From: Sparassis latifolia | Taxonomy: Eukaryota > Basidiomycota > Agaricomycetes > Polyporales > Sparassidaceae | Assembly: GCA_018466975.1 (NCBI GenBank) | Contig: CM031556.1 | Coordinates: 2,790,001 to 2,854,000 of the forward strand | Direction of reading: 5' to 3' | DNA length: 64,000 nt | In this document: positions 1 to 9,023 of the stretch, in pieces | Numbering within the stretch: position 1 is the stretch's first letter | How the letters are laid out: each line of letters starts with the position of its first letter | Notes under the pieces: generated by a model | What the model was told of the DNA's origin: nothing | Databases searched by the model: none | Seen by the model: only the letters and a program-made list of their open reading frames with translations | Position numbers and translations under genes: made by a program

Positions 1-632
1 AAGAGCAAGAAGATGACGAATACGAAGACCAAATGGAGTACGATGATTTGTCGGGCTATCGTGGCGATCCTTCCACTAGTCGACGTGCTGCCGCCGGCGC
101 AGGGCGACGACGCTCGACACGTACGTCCAATGGTGACGGGAAGCGCACCGCTGATGAATGGGCCGAATGGCGAGGCGAACGCCGCTCAACCAGGTTGGGT
201 GCTCCAGCGGAAACTCAGCTCGACAACGCGCTTCCCACCAGGGCACGAACGGTAGACAGCACAGTTAGCACAAACTCGGCGGAAGGAACTCCATCGCAGG
301 CTCCGAGCGGTTTGAAGATCAAAATTCATGGCGCGGCGGCGATGAAACCCACCGAGACGGCAGTGGAGGTTGTTGCCGGAAAGAAGAAAAGCAAGTACTG
401 GTACTACGCAGTGGAACCAGTGGCTGCAGTCGCCTCCGCTCCCCCACCTCCAAGTGATTACGCGTCTACGTCATATCACGATGCAGGATCATCAGCTACG
501 AATGGTTCACGGTACGGCGGGGGGTCAGAAACATCGGAAGTCAACGGGCATGACAAGAACGGAGACATGGAGTTGTACGAGAAGAGTTTAGAAGGGAGTC
601 TCTCGCCGGCATCCAGCATGGATGAATCATGA
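1..632 (+). CDS. 3' end of an unidentified, probably nuclear protein (partial)
   Basis: The frame is open from the first bases of the window and stops at 630-632, so this is the C-terminal part of a longer protein. It begins with an acidic stretch (EQEDDEYEDQ), followed by an Arg-rich low-complexity part, a compact motif DEWAEWRGERRSTRLG near 160-210, the segment KKKSKYWYYAVEP near 380-420, and a Ser/Gly/Pro-rich tail. The mixture of acidic, basic and disordered segments suggests a chromatin- or nucleus-associated protein, but I cannot assign a family. The first ATG in frame (33) is not the true start because the frame continues upstream out of the window. Confidence 0.6.
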   Translation, partial: EQEDDEYEDQMEYDDLSGYRGDPSTSRRAAAGAGRRRSTRTSNGDGKRTADEWAEWRGERRSTRLGAPAETQLDNALPTRARTVDSTVSTNSAEGTPSQAPSGLKIKIHGAAAMKPTETAVEVVAGKKKSKYWYYAVEPVAAVASAPPPPSDYASTSYHDAGSSATNGSRYGGGSETSEVNGHDKNGDMELYEKSLEGSLSPASSMDES

Positions 633-983
633 TCCTCTCGCGAATTGCACTATGATCTATCGCTTTTTCTTGCATTTGTTTTGCGGCCACTTATATTCAC
701 CTCGCATTGGTTTAGTTATCGGTCACGTCGCATAGTTCCTAGCCTACTATTTAGTTCTTGTCCCCACCTTGCTGGACAATGCTAATCGCACTCTCCATGA
801 CATGTCCACTGGTGTGCTTCACGGTGAAAGCCTGGGCTGTCGATGAGTGAACGTGACGAGAACCAGGCTCACGGATTCGGAATATCGGCAACGTCCGCCA
901 CAGAGAAAGACGCTACCGTGACATGATGACTGCCCCAGTCGCAGGCTTACAGCTCTCTTTTGACAACATACTCTTCCCCATTT
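633..983. other. Intergenic spacer before MIP
   Basis: About 350 bp without a supported gene. It should hold the 3' UTR of the upstream gene and the MIP promoter. I see no repeat or RNA gene in it. Confidence 0.5.
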
Positions 984-3485
984 ATGCTTGCAAGATCTGC
1001 GGGGAATGCTTTGTCAAAGCATGCAACTCCGGGCTTTCGCTCCAGAGCCTGTCTCAGATCCCACTGGAAGTCCGCCAGAGTCCTTGCTCGTTCCGCGACC
1101 TCTGTCTCGGTACCTGCCTCGGTCGACGATGCAGACATCATAGCCTTGTTTGACCATCCCTCATCTACACAGAATTCTACCTGTCACACACCAACTGGAC
1201 TATTCGGTTTTCCTGTCCTTACCACACCTTCTTCGTTCAATGCTTTAGCTGATTCCACCCTCCGTCGCGCCGAACTCCTGACTGATCGCGTACTTCGGGC
1301 ACGCGAATCTCGGAGCGAGCTGTTCAAGGTGGTGAAGAACTTAGATCGGCTTAGTAACTTGCTGTGTGGGGTCATAGACCTCGCGGAGCTTATTCGGAAT
1401 GCGCATCCAGACTCATCTTGGATACGGAGTGCCGAGGAGGTGTACGAGAAATTATGCGAGTTCATGAATGTACTCAATACACATGTCGGGTTGTACGAAG
1501 TGCGCATTTTAAGTCACCTTTCGCACTTGGGTGTCGAATTGAAGTCTGTTCGACCAGGTTTTACGAGCCGTACTGTCCGATGCCGATGTGGTAAAGTCCC
1601 TCAGTGCGGAAGCGCACCAGACAGCCCTCATATTCTGGCGAGACTTTGAGAAGTCCGGAATAGACCTTCCTCCCGATCAGCGCAATCGTTTTGTGTCGTT
1701 ATCGACAGAGATAATGCTGCTTGGCAGACAGTTCTTGAACGAGAGTGCAAGCCCTCGGCCTCCCGCTGCTATCGCACCTTCAGAGTTGCAAGGGTTGAAG
1801 GACTTGGGAATGGGTGCCAGACTAAGATTGCAAGCCCAGGTGACACAGCGAGATCTGCACGTTTACCCTGGTTCCATGCAAGCCCAGATGATTATGCGTT
1901 CCGCACCTTCGGAGGAGGCACGACGAAAGGTCTACATGGCAGGTAATACCAGTACACCCCAGCAAATTGCGATCCTGGAGAGGCTTCTGCATTCTCGCGG
2001 AGAACTTGCTCGGCTCGTAGGGAAAGAGAGCTTTGCCCACATGGCCCTGACCGACAAGATGGCAAAATCGCCAGGTGTGTCACTCCATCACTTCTGTCTT
2101 CCGTCTAATGCCTAGTCCGATATTCGCGGTTATCGCAGAACATGTACAATATTTCCTGGATGCTATCTTGGACCACACTCGCCCGTATGCGGAGAGCGCA
2201 CTGCGCGCGTTAAGCATGCGGAAGCAAGCACATCTTAATACGTCACCATTTCCAGTCATTCAAGCATGGGATAGGGATTATTACTGCCCCCAGAACCTCC
2301 TGCACCTCCCGTAACATTGCCGCCACTAACACTCGGTACAGTCATCATGGCCCTCTCACGGCTATTCAAAAACCTGTACGGCGTATCACTACAGCTCTCG
2401 GAAGCTGCACCTGGCGAGATCTGGGATACTGACGTGCGGAAACTCGAAGTTGTCGATGAGGAGACCGGCTTACTTGGCTGGATATACGCTGACGTCTTTG
2501 CGCGACGAGGCAAGCCAAGCGGTGCTGCACACTACACAGTACGATGTTCTCGCAGAACAGACGATGACGATGAGTTGGGGGACCTCGTACTAGCCGATGA
2601 GAATGACAAGGCGGTCGTGCAGATGTCCCGGGAGTTTGAGGCAACCCATCAACGTCGAATACCAGGGCAGGAAGGGGTGTTCCAGCTCCCAATAGTGGTG
2701 CTGGTCTGTGAGTTCTCGAGACCATCCATCCGTGGAGGGCCGACCATCTTGGAGTGGCATGAAGTGTTGACGCTATTCCACGAAATGGGCCATGCCATGC
2801 ACTGTAAGTTTCCGTACGACTGATCGTGCACCTCTTATGAAGTTCCATTTTATTAGCGATGATCGGGCGAACAGAGTACCAGAACGTCTCCGGCACACGC
2901 TGTGCCACAGACTTCGTCGAGCTCCCCTCCATTCTCATGGAGCATTTCCTGAATTCTCCGACAGTCCTCTCCCTTTTTGACCGTGACGGCACGGTCGACA
3001 TTCGCCAAACCGGTAACCACCACGAAGACCCCTGCCGCTCAATTGATACCCACACCCAGATCCTCCTCGCCTCACTCGACCAAATATATCACTCTCCGGC
3101 AGTGCTCAGTCCTAACTTCGATTCAACGGCCGTCCTAGCGAAACTATACGAGACGCGCGGTCTCATCCCTTACGTACCTGGGACTTCCTGGCAGACACAG
3201 TTTGGCCATCTCTTCGGGTACGGTGCGACGTACTATTCCTACATGTTCGACCGTGCAATTGCCTCACGCGTCTGGCGCAAGCTCTTTTCGCACGACCCAC
3301 TTAATCGGGAGACGGGCGAAAAGTATAAACGCGAGGTGTTGCGATATGGTGGTGGGAAAGACCCATGGTCGATGGTTGGCGCGTTGTTGAATGCTCCAGA
3401 ACTGGAGAGTGGCGATGCTGAGGCTATGGCGGAGGTAGGCAGGTGGAGGATCGAGGATGAAGTTGCGATGCCTGGAAGACATTGA
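984..3485 (+). CDS. OCT1: Mitochondrial intermediate peptidase (M3 metallopeptidase), one apparent frameshift
   Basis: Thimet-type zinc metallopeptidase that removes an octapeptide from imported mitochondrial precursors in the matrix. Exons read 984-1499, 1558-2074, 2139-2803 and 2857-3485, with introns of 58, 64 and 53 bp. The start [10 protein letters not shown] opens an Arg/Ser-rich mitochondrial presequence; the in-frame TTG at 960 is not used. The zinc motif HEMGH lies in FHEMGHAMH near 2780, followed across the last intron by the conserved block [13 protein letters not shown]. The predicted length is about 775 aa, usual for the family. Oddity: between DRDYYC and PPLTLG the frame changes by one base at the C-run 2287-2291, where six C would keep the frame and five are present. 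This is either an indel in the assembly or a real lesion. MIP beside the HD genes is the standard landmark of the agaricomycete A mating-type locus. Confidence 0.93.
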
Positions 3486-3721
3486 GTTTCAATATTCAGT
3501 ACTCAGTGGGAATGACGTACTAGTAATGTTGCGGGCGCAGTACTTGAGCGTACGCTGTCTGATGACAGGACTTTCGGCACCTCATGCCAAATTGCAGTCC
3601 GACAACACACAGCCAGAGGTTATTTGCACCAGAGGCAGCTCAAAGTTTATTTCTATAGAATCAACCATGCTGTAAATAGGTAGTTACCGTGACCACCCGC
3701 CCGGCCCACAGGATGCAAGCC
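3486..3721. other. Short spacer downstream of MIP
   Basis: Likely MIP 3' UTR; nothing else recognised before the terminal repeat that starts at 3722. Confidence 0.4.
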
Positions 3722-5074
3722 CAGTGAAACGTTGGATTTTGAGGTCGATTCCTATGTAATGAATGATGGCGGAGTATTCGCTGTCCGTCGATGGCATTCG
3801 ATCTCAGCAGAAAAAATGAGGCTGAAACGTTTGAGGTTGGATGTGGTCAACCAAGCTGCGAACATTATGACAATCAATGTTGTTAGACGGCTTTTCCCAG
3901 CCCTTGCAACTGCAAGCCATCGAATCTCGTCGAGTCTCATCGAATATGGTGTTGCTGGGAGCAATATGGTGTTGCACGGCGCGCGGGATCAAATACCATT
4001 TATTTCTTCATTACTACAATACGAGCTGCACCAGAAATACCGGTTGAAGACCAGTACACATCCTGAAATGCCGTACCGACTCTAGTGGGGTTCACAACGC
4101 ATCGCAAAAACCCTCGAAGTGCCGCCCGACATGTTCCCTTTGCTGCTAGAAAACTAGGTGCTCCAACAAGCACGAACAACAAATGGATGGAAAAACTCTG
4201 TATCACAAATGTCCACCTGCTGGAGTTGACCTGATCAGCACGAGGTATCATGGAAAGATTCATGTGACATACCTCAGAAATAATCAGGTGGTGGGACTGC
4301 GCACGAGCCGGAGTAGGAGTAGAGTAGGATGTGCGTCGCCATCTAAGCTATACTTTAACTGTAAGTGGGATTGCGTATTATCGCTAGCGGTAGGTGTGAA
4401 ATCTAGAAGGTGGGGCGTACTCTTGAATTGCGGGAATTTCGACGCGGACTTGCCGCAGCGCTTCCCGCCCGCGCTCCTCGACATCGTATCCACTCAACAG
4501 ACCTGCAGCACTTGCAGCACCGGCAAGTGGAGCTTTCACAGTCTGTCACCTGCAGTGTGCACTTTACCACTTGCAAACAGCAAGCTAGCTTCTATCCCCG
4601 CCAAACTCACCTATGGACGTCCGTCTTACGTGGCAGGTAGAGGCACTCACCCAGCATAGGTTATCGCACCAGTTGTTGTCGAGGTCTTGTTGACGTAGGA
4701 ATATGTGCATCAAAACAGACTAAGAGGGCATAAGAAGCCAGGTCCCAGGATCCCTCGGTGGAGGCACACGCAAGAAGGAAGACTTTAAGAGAAATGAACT
4801 TGAATACTTGATGGCATACTGTTCGCATGGGAAGACTTGTGGGCGCTAACTTGAAGTGAAAGGCGTAATGGCAGCAGAGCATGGGCCCAGGAGCTACTAG
4901 GGAAAGACAGAAGGCAATGGGCTGTAGCCCAATATGACGGGATACGACAGGATACGATGCACTAGGGCGTATGCGTGTTCAACACGCTGCCGCCACTGAT
5001 TCGATCTGATTCGACCTCACTCGAGCTCGTGGGATTCGCAGGCCACTCGACCTCAAAATCCAACGTTTTCACTG
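3722..5074. mobile_element. 1.35-kb non-autonomous element with 27/28-bp terminal inverted repeats
   Basis: The bases at 3722-3748 (CAGTGAAAC..GAGGTCGA) reappear in reverse complement at 5047-5074, with one extra A as the only difference. No long ORF with recognisable protein motifs lies between them; the ORFs of 100-160 codons present look like chance frames and one begins inside the terminal repeat. I infer a MITE-like or deletion-derivative DNA transposon sitting between MIP and HD2. The flanking bases show no convincing target duplication, so the superfamily is unknown. The element fills most of the MIP-HD2 gap. Confidence 0.55.
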
Positions 5075-6138
5075 CAGGGCCCGTATGAAGCAGTGGCGGG
5101 CATCGAGTAGAATATGACGTCACCTCCCGATTCCTGTTTGTGGCGCAACATTTTAGTGCGGGACAAATAAACCTAAATGTAGAGGCTCAAGAGATCCGGC
5201 GGCAATCTAGCGACGCGAACCTCAGGTCAAGTCAGTACATATAGCTTGCTATATGTTAGGGCTGGTGGTTTCCCAATCAGGAAACATATATTAGTCAGCA
5301 CATAGGTATGTCGGAGAACATACTGGAATCTCCTAGAATTACTGTGTAGTATAAATATATGGCCCCAAACGCATGAGCCCCTCATGCGCTTGTGACCCAT
5401 GGCCTAACAGCCGAGTGAGTAGTAGTGATCAACCTCACAATACTATATTTGGCCTAGGACTGTTTGTTCACACTAAAACACGAACAACAAACAACAATCG
5501 GGAGGTGAGTTTGAACGAAAACCGTCTAACGTTCTGAATTTAGCTGGAAAGAAAAATACGGATGATTCCCCATAGGTTGAACCTTCATGATCTTACAAAT
5601 TTCAGACTGCATCGTGGTTGTCAACGAGGTGAAGAACTAACGAGGCGAAGAACCAATGAGGCGAAGAACTGAGACACGGTCGGAAGCACCACATTAATCG
5701 GATGGTCCAGGGAAAATATACAGCTTCGAGATGGAATGGGAGTCTGAGCTACTCAGTTCATCCGGCAACCCAGTTGCACCAGTTGCGACTCTTTGCCCTT
5801 GGATCTCGGGCCTTGCAGTAATACTATTAGGATGTACAGTGATCAAGGGGTAGAGGGGGTTCTGACAATACAATATGTAGAATAAGGATAGAGTAACACA
5901 CCGTAAAGCGATAGACAACGACAGCGGATACAGCATGTAGATACCAAAGCAGATAGGCAACAGACAGTCAGGGATGAGAATAGGCGGGTGAAAAAGGTAA
6001 GTATCAACATGGACAGCTAACAGAGCAAAAGATGAAGATAAGCAGATGAAGAGGGCGAATAACAAAGAGACGCTAGGCTGTCGGATGTCAATACCGATAG
6101 AAAACCTGGATCCACGAGCAACGTAACAAAGGCCTCCG
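5075..6138. other. Spacer and probable HD2 3' UTR
   Basis: AT-richer non-coding sequence. A 16-bp tandem repeat lies at 5625-5672. The part close to 6138 is probably HD2 3' untranslated sequence. No supported gene. Confidence 0.4.
5625..5672. repeat. 16-bp tandem repeat, three copies
   Basis: Three adjacent copies of a unit of the form YGAGGYGAAGAACYRA (5625-5640, 5641-5656, 5657-5672), each differing at two to four positions. Confidence 0.8.
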
Positions 6139-8244
6139 TCATGACGAGCCAATATCCGTAAACGAGGAAAGGGAAATGGTACTGGACGACCACTGCTTTT
6201 GCATCTCTGTCTGCTCAACCGTGTCGTCAAACAGCATGTCCGATCGTAGACTGTCTATCGGTGACAAGCTGTCCAAGAAACCTAGGTCCAGATAAGGGTC
6301 TGATATGGACGCGGACGACCAGACTTTAGGAGGGGGTAGAGGAGTAGGCGGTGGAGGAGGAGTAGACGGAGGACTCTCGGTCTCACTCGACGATGGGGAA
6401 CTTGACCCGGATGATACTGAGGTGAGGGATGACGAGCGCGAGCTTGTCCGTGAATACGGTGTGTATGAGAACTGGACAATATCTGGTGTCTGAGAGAAGG
6501 ACGTGTCTGAAGGTGCTTCTTGTCGGACAGAGCCAATCATTCCGCTCGAGACGGAGTATACGGACGCAGACGAAAACAATTGAGGCTGTAACGAGTCCCG
6601 AGGATCATGGTCGCTGGATATAGTAATCGGAATCGACAAAGGCGAGAGTGACATGGACGATGCTGCGGATGACGAGTATACATCTGACAACGCGGGCGAG
6701 ACGTGGCGGCGGTCAGTACTCGTGCTGGCAGGTAGGCGTGTCGGCAGACCAGCAGTCTTCCGACCAGGTCTGGCAACTATTGGTTGATGAGATTTAGGCA
6801 GCGTCGACTGCAGGACTGTCAAATCGTGTGCCGTCCACGTGGAGAAATCTGGAATGGCCTCCTGAGATGCTTGAAATCCTCGGGTAACGTATGTAGGAGA
6901 TGCCGAACTGACGACAGTGGTGGGAAGCAGGACGGGTGACGGTGAAGGTGGCAAAGTCGAAGACAAAACGACGTCGGCAGAAGGTTCAGGTTGTCTATTG
7001 CGCTCCCGGATCCGTGGTACACCAACGTACATGTCGTGTCGACAGTGGTTCTGCACTTCACCAATCAAAGTCATCTTGGCAAACATATCCGCGAGCTGAG
7101 TCATGCCAACAGACGATGAGTTATTGTGACGCGTGGTAGGCTTCCGAATCCAAGGTGATGCAAACCGACCGTTGCATTCTGCGATAGGAAATGGATCGTA
7201 GGAGCAAATGGGTGGGTACAAGGCTGGATATGCATGCGGAGGTGCTTTCAGAGGAAATTTGGTATTTCCTGCTGAAGGTGGGGGGAGTTCTAACGCGTCT
7301 GAGTAGGGCTATGAGAAGACGAGTAAGTGACTAACTAGGGAATCCCATAACCACACACCTGTTTAAGTTTTGCTGACTTAACATCGCATTCCTCTGCCGA
7401 TAGGATTGCCCAAAGCGACTTCTCCAAATCAGCAGGTAACGGCACAGAAGAGCCACTTCCTCCTTCTATCCCATCCTTCCCAGAGCGAGTTCGGCGGTTC
7501 TGAAACCATCGCTGGGCTTCAGAAAAAGAGTATGAACAGTATACCAACATACCAGGAAACTACTGCGGTCCGTACCGTTCTTCGCAACGGGATCCTGCTT
7601 CCCCGGTTGGGAAAAGAATAACTTGCGCTGGAGGAAGATCATAGACCACAGATACCAATATAAGAACGCAGACGTGAAGTTAATGACAAATAATTTCAAT
7701 TTACCTGAGTGAATTGGTGCCCACCCCGCTGAAGCTTCGGCGTAGGACAGTCATTATCATGCTTCTCGACTTGCCTGGCTTGTAAGACACGAGATCCAAA
7801 TCTGCTAACAATTTCATCCAACCAACATTGAAGCAACCGAGTATACTTTGCCGTATGAGCAGACTTCAGCAGCACCCGTAACCTAGGGAAATCGAGACGA
7901 TCCAAGTCGTCTCCCAGATGGAGACGACAAATGTCTCGATATTGCGATTCGAACGCTGCCTTTAATTCGGTAGCAACCTCCAAAAATTTATCCGAAAGCC
8001 GCCAAGCGGTTCCAAAGTCGAGGCCCACTGTAAGAAGATCGTACATAGGAGACCGTGGTGCAGGAAGAAGTATGGCCATCGCAGAGCCATGAGCACCTGA
8101 CGGCGACAACGGCGGCAGACTTTTTGAGGGAGTAGCATTCGGAACTGAATGAAGCAGACTGCGAGAAGCTGTGGCAATACGTCGTAGTAGATCGCCTTCT
8201 GCGGTAATCTGTTGTAGCAGATCGCCATCACAACGGGTCGACAT
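6139..8244 (-). CDS. HD2: HD2-class homeodomain mating-type protein
   Basis: A-locus homeodomain transcription factor, the partner of HD1. Read on the minus strand as exons 8244-7705, 7627-7553, 7511-7359 and 7308-6139, all junctions in phase 0, giving about 645 aa. The start is the ATG of MSTRCDGDLL; the longer frame from 8331 begins with TTG. Residues 1-180 resemble the HD2 N-terminal dimerisation region, with conserved Leu/Arg patterns such as LDRLDFPRLRVLL and TARY-like HTAKYTRLLQCW. The third exon carries homeodomain helix 3 with WFQNRRTRS, followed by PLPADLEKSLW, typical of HD2 proteins. Helices 1-2 are not clear: exon 2 gives only 25 residues (RKLFFSQPGKQD..) and the spacing to WF is about six residues short of canonical. 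The intron between exons 2 and 3 is only 41 bp, so that junction may be wrong. The long C-terminus is Ser/Pro/Thr-rich. Confidence 0.85.
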
Positions 8245-9023
8245 AGTTGGAGGATGAGTAGTGGGAGCGCTCGTCAAACCAAAAGGGGTCGCATTAATAG
8301 GTTGTTTGCAAGACTGGGGGTGTGCAAACAAGTCGGATACAACAAGTTGTCAATAAGAAAATACCTTGTCGTGGCTATTGTTCTATTTGGGATCTATACG
8401 GTATACGTAACACACCACTGTGGTATGACACTAGGCCCGTGGTCAAAAAATCTTGCACAAGCGGTCTTTGAGCGGTCTGCAAAAAAAGCTTCTGATAGGG
8501 GACCTTAGCCTTCGCATCTCGTCAAGATGCAAGGACATTTCGGACGCGAGTGGCTCAGGCTGCGCGGCTTGGTGGTACCACTGGCGCATACTGGCCCGGG
8601 TGCCACCGACCTGAGTTTCCGGAGCGTTTGGTTTCACAGCCCGCACTGTGAAGGGATTTTTGCAGGGACCTATCGATATGATCCCTGCTAGAAACAATGC
8701 GGCCATGGGCCTGTCTATGGGCCTGTTTCGGGTCCCAAATTCGATATGAGTTTGCAACGTTGGATCAGTTCCCACACTCAGTGTTACAGAGAGGTTTGTG
8801 AGGCCCATCGACGGAGGGGCACTGAGCGGACACTTGCTGGCAGTCAGATATTGCAGTACTCTTCTGTTGCACAGAAGGAGGCTCACCGTGGCATACACGC
8901 ATGTTGCCGGCCGTGGGAAGGATGTCGCGTATCGGCCCATTGTTCGTGTAGATCAGTCACAGTGTCACGGTGTCACGCCATGTACTTCAACACAGCACCG
9001 TAACGTGGGTCACAAGCTCCTCC
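8245..9023. promoter_or_regulatory. Divergent HD2/HD1 promoter region
   Basis: 779 bp between the HD2 start codon (8244, minus) and the HD1 start codon (9024, plus), so both genes must be driven from here. Short direct repeats are visible (GGGCCTGTCTATGGGCCTGT near 8706-8725, and GTGTCAC repeated near 8961-8977). A minus-strand ORF of 165 codons crosses the region but has no recognisable motif. No specific transcription factor site is claimed. Confidence 0.6.

Noticed and set aside
960..983. Upstream start for MIP
   Set aside because: The frame begins with TTG; the first ATG at 984 opens a good mitochondrial presequence. The same reasoning was applied to HD1, HD2, glycogenin and the fructosamine kinase.
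2270..2320. Intron instead of a frameshift in MIP
   Set aside because: No GT..AG pair in this span restores the frame while keeping the conserved residues on both sides.
8443..8940. 165-codon minus-strand ORF between HD2 and HD1
   Set aside because: No motif, lies in the divergent promoter region, and similar-sized chance frames are common in this GC-balanced DNA.
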